The notes beneath the pieces are model-generated. The model searched no databases. It was given only the letters and a program-made list of their open reading frames with translations, and was not told the DNA's origin. Of a stretch of 64,000 nt of DNA, positions 38,579 to 47,091 are shown piece by piece. How positions within the stretch are numbered: the first letter of the stretch is position 1; every line of letters begins with the position of its first letter. The stretch comes from Ralstonia pickettii (GTDB lineage: Bacteria; Pseudomonadota; Gammaproteobacteria; Burkholderiales; Burkholderiaceae), in NCBI RefSeq assembly GCF_000607165.1, contig NZ_JFZG01000026.1, forward strand, positions 62,001 through 126,000. The letters run 5' to 3'. Position numbers and translations under genes: made by a program.

Positions 38579-39661
38579 TTAGCCGGAAAACCGCACCAGC
38601 GCTTGCAGAACAGCCATGCGCGTCTGCGCGTAGACCATCCCCTTCCATTCCGGCGCGTCGCAATAAAACGCATCACGCAGCGCCTGGCGAATGCCGGTGC
38701 GCTGCGCGGCGCCCTGCTCCGGATGGCGATGCAGCCAATGATCGGCACGCAGCGCCTGCAGCACCGCCAGCGGTGCGAGCGTGCCGAACTCCAGCGTCAC
38801 GCAGGTCTTCTCGATGCTGGGCAGCAGTTCGTATGCGATGCCGACCAGATCGCCCTTGACGACCGATGAGACCGAACCCGCTGCCGCAATCGGTCGAACA
38901 TCGGCGCCCCAGGTGCGCATGGCGCGCTCCAGTTCCGCAGCGTCGGGGCTGTTGAAGATCTTCTCACCGTGGCCGTAGTGGCCAAGCCCGGTATGCAGGT
39001 CGATCCACACCAGGCGCGACATGCCGGCCGCATGCCGCGACACGATCCCGCGCATCTGCAGCGTGCTCCAGCACGGCGCGCTGCCGCCGTAGAACATGCC
39101 GTCCGGCACGCGGTATTGGCCGCTCGTTGCGGCGTCTTGCAGGGCCTTCTCGCCGCGCGTCACCATGTAGTGCTGCAGCGCTGCCTGATCCGCCTGGCTG
39201 GGCGGCCACGTGCGCGGCAGCAAAAGTGGATCGACTTCGAGATAGGCCGGGTTGGCAGAAGCGGCTTCGGCAAAGTCGACGCTGTTGCGGTTCAGGTCAA
39301 CGTTGTCTTCATTCACGCGCCGCAAGTGTGCAAACCCGTACGGATTGACCGCGTGCACCAGCAGCAGCGCTACGTTGGCTGCCGCCAGCCGCGCGAATAG
39401 TTCTTCATCTTGCAGCAGGCCGGTCTGGCAGCCGGAGCCGCAGAACCCCTCCACACCATGGACACCGGAGGTGACGATCAGCAGCGTTTGCGCCTGTGCC
39501 GGCACAAGCAGCGCGGTGTCGATGGAGAGCTGCTCGCCGGACGGCCCCGCCACATCCGGATGCAGATGACGCTCGATGCGGAGCCCGCGCGTCTGCGCGG
39601 CGGCGAGGAACTTGCCGCGCGCTTCATCGTAGGTCTGCGAGAAGAAAGCTTCGACCGTCAT
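38579..39661 (-). CDS. M14-like peptidase/deacylase of the DUF2817 family
   Basis: A 360-residue cytoplasmic protein with a zinc-carboxypeptidase-like fold. Candidate zinc ligands are in TSGVHGVEGF (His68, Glu71) and in IDLHTGLGHYG. The segments VNEDNVDLNRNSVDF and CVTLEFGTLAP fit the catalytic domain. The natural substrate of DUF2817 proteins is not known. The start MTVEAFFSQTY is preferred; an in-frame ATG at 39769 would lie inside the nrd terminator hairpin. It converges with the EamA gene, with only 6 bp between stops. Confidence 0.82.
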   Translation of the reverse strand: MTVEAFFSQTYDEARGKFLAAAQTRGLRIERHLHPDVAGPSGEQLSIDTALLVPAQAQTLLIVTSGVHGVEGFCGSGCQTGLLQDEELFARLAAANVALLLVHAVNPYGFAHLRRVNEDNVDLNRNSVDFAEAASANPAYLEVDPLLLPRTWPPSQADQAALQHYMVTRGEKALQDAATSGQYRVPDGMFYGGSAPCWSTLQMRGIVSRHAAGMSRLVWIDLHTGLGHYGHGEKIFNSPDAAELERAMRTWGADVRPIAAAGSVSSVVKGDLVGIAYELLPSIEKTCVTLEFGTLAPLAVLQALRADHWLHRHPEQGAAQRTGIRQALRDAFYCDAPEWKGMVYAQTRMAVLQALVRFSG

Positions 39662-39745
39662 GGCGGGAATCCCGGGGGCAGTGGTAGCCGCAGCGTGCCA
39701 TGCCCAACAGGCGCGGCGCAACCGCACAAACGTGAATCGACCGCC

Positions 39746-39790
39746 CCAAAACGCAAACAGGCGACGCATGGTGCGTCGCCTGTTTGCGTT
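39746..39790 (-). terminator. Terminator of the nrdA-nrdB unit
   Basis: A perfect 19-bp inverted repeat (39750-39768 and 39772-39790, core GGCGACGCA/TGCGTCGCC) with a 3-base loop. On the minus strand a TTTT run follows. It lies 40 bp after the nrdB stop. It also lies about 90 bp upstream of the next minus-strand gene start, insulating that gene from nrd transcription. Confidence 0.8.
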
Positions 39791-39829
39791 GATGCCGGGT
39801 CGAGCCGAGTGTCGAGCCGTTGGCTCAGA

Positions 39830-41038
39830 TCACTCCCAAGACAGCGCACCGCCGGTCTGGTACTCGATCACGCGCGTCTCGAAGAAGTTGCGCTCCTTCT
39901 TCAGGTCGATCATCTCGCTCATCCACGGGAACGGGTTTTCTTCGTTCGGGAACAGCGCGTCCAGGCCGATCTGTTGGCAGCGACGGTTGCAGATGAAGCG
40001 CAGGTAGCCCTTGAACATCGGTGCGTTCAGGCCCAGCACGCCGCGCGGCATGGTGTCTTCTGCGTAGCGGTATTCCAGGTCGACCGCCTTCTTGAACAGC
40101 TCCGTGATCTCGGCCTTGAACTCGGCCGTCCACAGGTGCGGGTTCTCCAGCTTGATCTGGTTGATCAGGTCGATACCGAAATTGCAGTGCAGCGACTCGT
40201 CGCGCAGGATGTACTGGTACTGCTCCGCAGCGCCGGTCATCTTGTTCTGACGGCCCATCGCCAGGATCTGCGTGAAGCCGACGTAGAAGAACAGGCCTTC
40301 CATGATGCAGGCGAAGACGATGAGCGACTTCAGCAGCTTCTGATCGTTCTCGGGCGTGCCGGTCTTGAACGACGGATCGGTCAGCGTGTCGATGAACGGG
40401 ATCAGGAACTCGTCCTTGTCACGGATCGACTGCACCTCGTGGTACGCATTGAAGATCTCGGCCTCGTTCAGGCCCAGCGACTCAACGATGTACTGATACG
40501 CGTGCGTGTGGATTGCCTCTTCAAACGCCTGGCGCAGCAGGTACTGGCGGCATTCCGGCGCGGTGATCTGGCGGTACGTGCCCAGCACGATGTTGTTGGC
40601 GGCCAGCGAGTCAGCCGTCACGAAGAAGCCCAGGTTGCGCTTGATGATGCGGCGCTCGTCTTCGGTCAGGCCGTTCGGGTCTTTCCACGTCGCGATGTCG
40701 CGCGACATGTTGATTTCCTGCGGCATCCAGTGGTTCGCGCAACCGGCGAGGTACTTTTCCCAGGCCCACTTGTACTTGAACGGCACCAGCTGGTTGACGT
40801 CGGTGGCGCCGTTGATGACGCGCTTGTCGGCGGCGTTCACACGGCGGTTGCTCTGTGCGGCAGCGGCGTTCGGATTGTTACCGAGGATGCCCGTGCCGGC
40901 GGCAGCGGTGGCCGACGGAGGCAGCACGCCGCCCTGGTCAGCGGTGGCCGTTTGCAGTTGCGGCTGCGGTTGATACACCGGCTGCGGTGCAGCCGGAGGT
41001 TGTGCGGCAGGTTTGACGTCGTCGTCCCAGCTCAGCAT
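39830..41038 (-). CDS. nrdB: Ribonucleoside-diphosphate reductase class Ia, beta subunit
   Basis: A 402-residue R2 subunit carrying the diiron-tyrosyl radical. Iron-ligand helices are visible as [20 protein letters not shown] and [12 protein letters not shown], with [13 protein letters not shown] later. The C-terminal tail needed to dock on NrdA is present ([11 protein letters not shown]). The first ~75 residues are a Gln/Pro/Ala-rich extension not found in E. coli NrdB. It follows nrdA by 116 bp and is ended by a strong hairpin. Confidence 0.94.
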   Translation of the reverse strand: MLSWDDDVKPAAQPPAAPQPVYQPQPQLQTATADQGGVLPPSATAAAGTGILGNNPNAAAAQSNRRVNAADKRVINGATDVNQLVPFKYKWAWEKYLAGCANHWMPQEINMSRDIATWKDPNGLTEDERRIIKRNLGFFVTADSLAANNIVLGTYRQITAPECRQYLLRQAFEEAIHTHAYQYIVESLGLNEAEIFNAYHEVQSIRDKDEFLIPFIDTLTDPSFKTGTPENDQKLLKSLIVFACIMEGLFFYVGFTQILAMGRQNKMTGAAEQYQYILRDESLHCNFGIDLINQIKLENPHLWTAEFKAEITELFKKAVDLEYRYAEDTMPRGVLGLNAPMFKGYLRFICNRRCQQIGLDALFPNEENPFPWMSEMIDLKKERNFFETRVIEYQTGGALSWE

Positions 41039-41154
41039 GTGTGTTTCTCCTAATTCTTTGCTCGTCGCTCCCGCTCTTTTGGAGCGCGAGTCCAGTGTCG
41101 TTCAGGTCACGGCGCCCCCGCTTGCGCGGGAGCAACCTCAGACACTGTTTTGAC

Positions 41155-44148
41155 TTATTGGCAGGCTTCGCATTCCTCGAAACCGGGGTCGCCGGGGCGC
41201 ATCGTGCACACGGCGCCTTCAGCTTCCGGCATGGCCTGCGCGGTGGCAGCAGCGGCGTCCAGTGCGCTGGTCGGTGCGGCCGAATTCACGCCGGATGCAC
41301 CTGCAGCCCCGGTTGCCGAATGACCACCCACATCGCTACCCGACGACACCGCATTCAGCGTGCCGCGCGACACGGTCGACTTCTCGACGTGCGTGGCGCC
41401 GATCGTGCGCAGGTAATACGTGGTCTTCAAGCCACGCAGCCAGGCCAGCTTGTACGTGTCGTCCAGCTTCTTGCCCGAGGCGCCGGCCATATAGATGTTC
41501 AGCGACTGTGCCTGGTCGATCCACTTCTGGCGACGCGAGGCAGCTTCCACCAGCCATTGCGGCTCCACTTCGAAAGCCGTTGCGTACAGGTCGCGCAGGT
41601 CTTGCGGGATGCGGTCGATGCGGGCCAGCGAGCCGTCGAAGTACTTCAGGTCGGCGACCATCACTTCGTCCCACAGACCGCGTGCCTTCAGGTCGCGCAC
41701 CAGGTAGTCGTTGACCACCGTGAACTCACCCGACAGGTTCGACTTGACGTACAGGTTCTGGTACGTCGGCTCGATACAGGCCGACACGCCGATGATGTTG
41801 GAGATCGTTGCCGTCGGGGCGATCGCCACGCAGTTCGAGTTGCGCATGCCGTACTGCTTGATGCGGCCGCGCAGGCTGTCCCAGTCCATCGTCGACGACA
41901 TATCCGTTTCCAGATAGCCGCCGCGCTCTTCGGCCAGCAGCTTGAGGGAGTCTTGCGGCAGGATGCCGCGATCCCACAGCGAGCCCTTGTAGCTGCTGTA
42001 GCGGCCACGCTCTTCAGCCAGTTCGGTCGACGCCAGGTAGGCGTAGTAGCACACGGCTTCCATCGAGGTATCGGCAAACTGCACCGCTGCATCGCTGGCG
42101 TAAGGCAGACGCAGCACATGCAGCGCGTCCTGGAAGCCCATGATGCCCATGCCGACCGGACGGTGGCGCAGGTTGGAGTCACGCGCCTTCTTGACCGCGT
42201 AGTAGTTGATGTCGATCACGTTGTCGAGCATGCGCATGGCCGTGCGCACGGTCTTCTTCAGCTTCTCGTGATCGAGCACCACGCTGCCGTCCGCCTGCTT
42301 GATCAGGTGAGCGACCAGGTTGACCGAACCCAGGTTGCACACGGCGATTTCGCTGTCGTTGGTGTTCAGCGTGATTTCCGTGCACAGGTTGGAGCTGTGC
42401 ACCACACCCACGTGCTGCTGCGGGCTGCGGATGTTGCACGGATCCTTGAACGTGATCCACGGGTGGCCGGTTTCGAACAGCATGCCCAGCATCTTGCGCC
42501 ACAGTTGCAGCGCCGGCATCTTCTTGAAGAGCTTGATCTCGCCGCGCGCGACCTTGTCTTCATAAGCCAGGTAGGCCTGCTCGAATGCCTTGCCGACCTT
42601 GTCGTGCAGGTCCGGGCAGGTAGACGGCGAGAACAGCGTCCACTCGCCACCTTCCATCACACGCTTCATGAACAGGTCGGGAATCCAGTTCGCCGTGTTC
42701 ATGTCGTGCGTGCGGCGGCGGTCGTCGCCGGTGTTCTTGCGCAGTTCCAGGAATTCTTCGATGTCCAGGTGCCACGTTTCCAGATACGCGCAGACAGCGC
42801 CCTTGCGCTTGCCGCCCTGGTTCACGGCCACGGCTGTGTCGTTGACCACCTTCAGGAACGGCACCACGCCTTGCGACTTGCCGTTGGTGCCTTTGATGTG
42901 CGAACCGAGTGCACGCACGTTGGTCCAGTCGTTGCCCAGGCCGCCTGCGAACTTCGACAGCAGCGCGTTTTCCTTCAGCGCCTCGTAAATGCCGTCCAGA
43001 TCATCCGACACGGTGGTCAGGTAGCAGGACGACAGCTGCGAGCGGCGCGTGCCCGAGTTGAACAGCGTCGGCGTGCTCGACATGAAGTCGAACGACGACA
43101 GCAGCTGGTAGAACTCGATGGCGCGGGCTTCGCGGTCGATTTCGTTCAGCGCCAGGCCCATCGCCACGCGCATGAAGAATGCCTGCGGCATCTCGATGCG
43201 GGTTTCGTTGATGTGCAGGAAATAGCGGTCGTACAGCGTCTGCAGGCCGAGGTAGTTGAACTGGAAGTCGCGCGAGGCGTCCAGCGCCGCACCCAGGCGG
43301 GCCAGGTCGAACTGCGCCAGCTTGTCGTCGAGCAGCTCGGCGTTGATGCCGCGCTTGATGAACTGCGGGAAGTAGTCGACGTAACGCGTGCTCATTTCCG
43401 CTTGCGTGACTTCTTCGCCGAGGATTTCGCGGCGGATCGTGTGCATCAGGATACGCGCCGTGACCTGGCTGTACGCCGGGTCCTTTTCGATCAGGGTACG
43501 CGAGGCCAGGATGGCCGAGTCGTACACCTGCGTCATCGGCACGCCTTCATACAGGTTCTTGACCGTTTCCTTGAGGATCGGCTCCGGGTCCACCGCTTCG
43601 CCTAGGCCTTCGCAGGCCGAGACGATCACGTTGCGCAGCGCCGCCATGTCCAGCGGGCGGGTGATGCCGCCGTCGGTCACGTTCAGGCCGATGAAGGCCG
43701 GTTGCTGCTGGGTTTCGCCGGCTTGCGCGCGCTCCTGGGCGCGGCGCTCGCGGTACAGCACATAGGCGCGGGCCACGTCGTGCTCGCCCGAGCGCATCAG
43801 GGCCAGTTCCACTTGGTCCTGCACGTCTTCGATATGGAACGTACCGCCGTTCGGGCGGCTGCGCAGCAGTGCGCGCACGACGTTCTGCGTTTGTTGGTCG
43901 ACCAGCTCGCGCACACGCGCGGAAGCAGCGCCCTGCCCGCCATTCACGGCGAGGAAGGCCTTGGTCATCGCCACGGCGATCTTCGAAGGCTCGAAGCTGA
44001 CCACGGCGCCGTTGCGGCGAATGATCTTGTAGTCGGCAAGGTTGACGCCGGAAGCGATGCCGGTGGCCACGGCCGTGCCGCCAGCGCTTTGCGCAAATTG
44101 CGAGGGGTTGGCGGTGCCGGAGTGGATTTCGGATTGGGCCGTCTGCAT
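41155..44148 (-). CDS. nrdA: Ribonucleoside-diphosphate reductase class Ia, alpha subunit
   Basis: A 997-residue R1 subunit that makes dNDPs. An N-terminal ATP-cone (about 40-135, IIRRNGAVVSFEPSKIAVAM) senses ATP/dATP. The catalytic barrel has the Cys-containing SSNLCTEITLNTND and CNLGSVNL, and NSNCVAIAPTATISNIIGVS. The C-terminal redox pair is CEACQ. It is longer than the ~760-residue E. coli enzyme because of N-terminal and C-terminal extensions, as in other Burkholderiales. Upstream tandem NrdR boxes indicate repression when dNTPs are plentiful. Confidence 0.95.
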   Translation of the reverse strand: MQTAQSEIHSGTANPSQFAQSAGGTAVATGIASGVNLADYKIIRRNGAVVSFEPSKIAVAMTKAFLAVNGGQGAASARVRELVDQQTQNVVRALLRSRPNGGTFHIEDVQDQVELALMRSGEHDVARAYVLYRERRAQERAQAGETQQQPAFIGLNVTDGGITRPLDMAALRNVIVSACEGLGEAVDPEPILKETVKNLYEGVPMTQVYDSAILASRTLIEKDPAYSQVTARILMHTIRREILGEEVTQAEMSTRYVDYFPQFIKRGINAELLDDKLAQFDLARLGAALDASRDFQFNYLGLQTLYDRYFLHINETRIEMPQAFFMRVAMGLALNEIDREARAIEFYQLLSSFDFMSSTPTLFNSGTRRSQLSSCYLTTVSDDLDGIYEALKENALLSKFAGGLGNDWTNVRALGSHIKGTNGKSQGVVPFLKVVNDTAVAVNQGGKRKGAVCAYLETWHLDIEEFLELRKNTGDDRRRTHDMNTANWIPDLFMKRVMEGGEWTLFSPSTCPDLHDKVGKAFEQAYLAYEDKVARGEIKLFKKMPALQLWRKMLGMLFETGHPWITFKDPCNIRSPQQHVGVVHSSNLCTEITLNTNDSEIAVCNLGSVNLVAHLIKQADGSVVLDHEKLKKTVRTAMRMLDNVIDINYYAVKKARDSNLRHRPVGMGIMGFQDALHVLRLPYASDAAVQFADTSMEAVCYYAYLASTELAEERGRYSSYKGSLWDRGILPQDSLKLLAEERGGYLETDMSSTMDWDSLRGRIKQYGMRNSNCVAIAPTATISNIIGVSACIEPTYQNLYVKSNLSGEFTVVNDYLVRDLKARGLWDEVMVADLKYFDGSLARIDRIPQDLRDLYATAFEVEPQWLVEAASRRQKWIDQAQSLNIYMAGASGKKLDDTYKLAWLRGLKTTYYLRTIGATHVEKSTVSRGTLNAVSSGSDVGGHSATGAAGASGVNSAAPTSALDAAAATAQAMPEAEGAVCTMRPGDPGFEECEACQ

Positions 44149-44334
44149 GTGGACTCCTGTTGAACCGTTCGTTTTTTATTGGCTCGCCGAGCGGGTGACC
44201 CGTTGGCGAACCCTCGCGCTACGCGGAGAAATGAGACGGAAAAGACCCTTGCCTTTTCTCAGCTCCCAAGCGTCGGCTTGACCCGCCGTACGCCCGCCCC
44301 CGCGTGGCGCCGAAATAAGAATCCCGGAAAGTCA

Positions 44335-44381
44335 CCACTATATCTAGTGTGTTACCCCGGGATTAGCCCTAAGTATAGTGG
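44335..44381 (-). promoter_or_regulatory. Tandem NrdR boxes upstream of nrdA
   Basis: CCACTATATCTAGTGT (44335-44350) closely matches the NrdR consensus ACACTATATATAGTGT. A second, weaker box GCCCTAAGTATAGTGG (44366-44381) lies exactly 31 bp away, the usual three-turn spacing for NrdR pairs. They are about 190-230 bp before the nrdA start. Confidence 0.8.
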
Positions 44382-44799
44382 ATCGACCAAACAAGACCAG
44401 TCTTGACAGATGGCGGTGAAGGGGGGTTTTCTCAACCCAAATGCAGTGCCGCAAACCCGCCATCCCAGGCAGCACAACGGGTCGGCGGGACTGGCGTGCG
44501 GCGTCGCAATGACCGCCTCTTCAGAATAATTCTTTCTATCGACGTCGCAAGTTCAATAGACGTCACCTCATCCACGGTAGGGGCATGTGGGCCGCGCACA
44601 GCACTGGTGCAGACGTGCTGCGCTCCGCGCCCTCCTGGACATTCCCCCCGCTCAAGAAATCCGAATAGCCGCATCAGCATTCTTGCCGCGGCTGTCACTT
44701 GAGCGACAGGCCCCAACCCTACGCTTCGGTCGCATTGCAGGGAGCGCAATCACAGCGGTGGGACACCGAGCGCCGCACACAACGACCGAGGAAATCGAC
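44382..44799. other. Intergenic region between the NrdR boxes and the LamG lipoprotein gene
   Basis: No convincing gene. It must hold the promoter of the operon starting at 44800 and probably that of nrdA. CTGTCAC (44692-44698) followed by GCGACAG gives a weak inverted pair. Two GACGTC words lie near 44540-44565. I see no clear sigma-70 hexamer pair. Confidence 0.4.
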
Positions 44800-46830
44800 A
44801 TGGACTGGAATCAACCCGCCCGCCGCCTGCTGACGGCTGCGCTGGGCACGACGGTGGCCGCCACGCTGGCGACCACCTTGACCGCATGCGGCGGCGGCGA
44901 CAGCAGCCCCATCGCCAACCAGGGCAACACGGACGCACCGACCACCAGCGCCAGCAAGAAAGTGCTGGTGGTCGGGGTAGACGGTGCCACCTATGCGCAG
45001 GTGCAGAGCGCGCTCCTGCAGCGCAGCTTGCCGAACCTGGGCACCCTGGCAGTGATGCCGGCTTCGACGGGCGGCACGCTGGGTACCACCACCGCCCAGG
45101 CGCCGCTGGACACGCCAAGCTGGGCCACCGTGCTGACCGGCACCTGGCAGAACCGCCACAGCGTGACGGACGACACCGTCACCACCCTGGCCGCCCCGAG
45201 TGTCTTCAGCTATGCGCGCAGCGCCGCCAAGGCGGCCGGCACCACGCAACGCCTGGGCGCTGCCGTCAGCTCGGCCGTACTGCCGGCGCTGCTCAAGGCG
45301 GATCAGCAAGGCGGCAATCTCGACGCGCTCGTCGACTGCGCCCAGGTGGACACCTGCGTGACGCAGAACAGCGTGAAGCTGGTGCAGTCGGGCTACGACG
45401 TCGTCTTCGCGCAATACACCGCGCCGGCTGCGGCCGCGCTGGCTTCCGGCGTGCAGAGCGACGCGTACGCGGCCGCACTGGCCAACGTCGATCAGGCGCT
45501 GGGCACGCTGCAGGCTGCCATCGCCCAGCGCCGCACCGCCAACCCGAACGAAGACTGGCTTGTCGTCGTGACCACCAGCCACGGCCTGGACGCCACAGGC
45601 GCCACCACGTCGGCGCCGACGCTTGAAAACCGCACCGCCTTCATCGCGCTGAACAAAAGCGTCAATCCGTTGCTCGGTAAGAACGGCATGGCCGCGCCCA
45701 CGTCGGAAGCCGCGCTCGCGGCCCTGCCGAGCGAGGCTGACATCGTGCCGACCGTGCTGGCGCAATTGAACGCCGCCGTGCCGGCGACCGCCCACAAGTT
45801 GGATGGCGCAGCGCTCACCGCCAGCGCCATCGGCGTGCGCAACCTCCAGAGCACCGTGGGTGCGTACAGCGCATCGCTGGTGCTGAACTGGCAGAACCCG
45901 ACGTCAGCGAGCGGCCCCATCACCGTGCTGCGCGACGGCAAGCAGGTCGCCACGCTACCCACCACGGCCACGCAGTACACCGACAGCAACATCGCCACCG
46001 CAAGCGGCATCTACCGCATCAACTACACGCTGGTGCGCAACAACGTGCCGGTGTCGATGCTTGCGCAGATCGCCTACGTTGCACCGACGCCGCTGGCGAC
46101 GTCGCTCACCAACGGCCTGGCCGCGTACTACAGCTTCGACCCGCTGCCGCCGACTGACCGTAAAGCCAGTTCGACGATCGGCCCGTGGGTGGCAGGCACC
46201 GACGGCGGTTCTGCGGTAACCGACCCCTTTGGCGGTACGGCGCTTTCGGTCGATTCGCGCATCGACGCCTACAAGCTCACCCAGAACGGCGCCGACATCG
46301 CGCAGAGCCCGCAGTTCACGATTGGCTTCTGGTTCAAGTCGGACTGCACGCAGGGCAACGGCACTGGCGAGCCCATCCTCGCCAACAAGGACTACTACTC
46401 CGGCTCCAATGCCGGCATCGCCATCGGCCTGTGGGGCGGCTGCGAAGTGCGCTTCAACCTGGGCAGCGGCGGCAAGCGCGACGACATCCAGGGCATGAAG
46501 TTCAGCGCCAACCAGTGGGCCTACCTCGCCCTGTCGGTCGATGCGCAGGCCAAGCTTTTCAGCGCGTACATCCTTGACCCGGTGCTGGGCGTGCAAAAGG
46601 TGGAAGACAAGGCCATCGCCAATACCGACGTCACCAAGCTCAATGGCCTGGCCACCAAGGTCTGGGGCCTGAACGACGACGCCACGCACAACTACGTGCC
46701 CAACAACCCGGGCTCGCTCAAGGGCGTGATGGCCTACGACGACCTCGCCATGTGGACACGCCGGCTGACGCTGGACGAACTCAAGACGATCAACGGCTCG
46801 CACCAGCCGCTGTCGACGCTGAACCCCTGA
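44800..46830 (+). CDS. LamG-domain lipoprotein with alkaline-phosphatase-like N-terminal half
   Basis: A 676-residue lipoprotein. The signal ends in lipobox LTAC (Cys30), followed by GGG. Residues ~52-390 look like the type I phosphodiesterase/alkaline phosphatase superfamily: KKVLVVGVDGATYAQV near the start, then LDTPSWATVLTGTWQNRH, and VVTTSHGLDATGATTS. Metal ligands beyond the first Asp are partly uncertain. Residues ~470-670 form a LamG/concanavalin-like domain (LAAYYSFDPLPP, FTIGFWFKSD). The ATG follows GAGGAAATCGAC. It lies 30 bp upstream of a tiny lipoprotein gene and is close to a phospholipase C gene. It is probably an envelope phosphoester hydrolase or a binding protein. Confidence 0.8.
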   Translation: MDWNQPARRLLTAALGTTVAATLATTLTACGGGDSSPIANQGNTDAPTTSASKKVLVVGVDGATYAQVQSALLQRSLPNLGTLAVMPASTGGTLGTTTAQAPLDTPSWATVLTGTWQNRHSVTDDTVTTLAAPSVFSYARSAAKAAGTTQRLGAAVSSAVLPALLKADQQGGNLDALVDCAQVDTCVTQNSVKLVQSGYDVVFAQYTAPAAAALASGVQSDAYAAALANVDQALGTLQAAIAQRRTANPNEDWLVVVTTSHGLDATGATTSAPTLENRTAFIALNKSVNPLLGKNGMAAPTSEAALAALPSEADIVPTVLAQLNAAVPATAHKLDGAALTASAIGVRNLQSTVGAYSASLVLNWQNPTSASGPITVLRDGKQVATLPTTATQYTDSNIATASGIYRINYTLVRNNVPVSMLAQIAYVAPTPLATSLTNGLAAYYSFDPLPPTDRKASSTIGPWVAGTDGGSAVTDPFGGTALSVDSRIDAYKLTQNGADIAQSPQFTIGFWFKSDCTQGNGTGEPILANKDYYSGSNAGIAIGLWGGCEVRFNLGSGGKRDDIQGMKFSANQWAYLALSVDAQAKLFSAYILDPVLGVQKVEDKAIANTDVTKLNGLATKVWGLNDDATHNYVPNNPGSLKGVMAYDDLAMWTRRLTLDELKTINGSHQPLSTLNP

Positions 46831-46860
46831 TCCCCTCCCCCAACCCGAACGAGACAGCTC

Positions 46861-47055
46861 ATGAAGCCTTTCATCAACCCTCTCGCGCGGCCGCACTGGC
46901 TGGCCGCCGTGCTGCTGTGCGCCGCCACCTTGTCGTTGTCGGCCTGCGGCGGCGATTCGAACGACGGCACGCCGAGCGCAGGCCCCGGCGCCGCTCAGCC
47001 GGATCAACCCGGCCAGCCGCCGGCCAACAAGCCGACCCTGCACTGCGCTCCGTAA
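46861..47055 (+). CDS. Small Pro/Gly-rich lipoprotein (64 aa)
   Basis: A 64-residue predicted lipoprotein with lipobox LSAC (Cys29). The mature part is only 36 residues, Gly/Pro/Ala/Gln-rich (GDSNDGTPSAGPGAAQPDQP). Its GGD after the Cys resembles the LamG lipoprotein start. It sits between the LamG lipoprotein and phospholipase C genes, with short gaps on both sides (30 and 36 bp). Function unknown; it may be a chaperone-like or anchoring partner of the enzymes. Confidence 0.65.
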   Translation: MKPFINPLARPHWLAAVLLCAATLSLSACGGDSNDGTPSAGPGAAQPDQPGQPPANKPTLHCAP

Positions 47056-47091
47056 TGCGCGGCTTCCCATCGACTTGCGTTTGAGACCGAC

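Noticed and set aside
39661-39769. Upstream start for the DUF2817 gene at 39769
   Set aside because: It would begin inside the nrd terminator hairpin and adds a Trp/Arg/Ala-rich stretch that does not resemble the family.
44692-44709. Possible Pho box upstream of the phospholipase operon
   Set aside because: CTGTCAC is followed by GCGACAG, an inverted rather than direct repeat, and the second half matches the PhoB consensus poorly.
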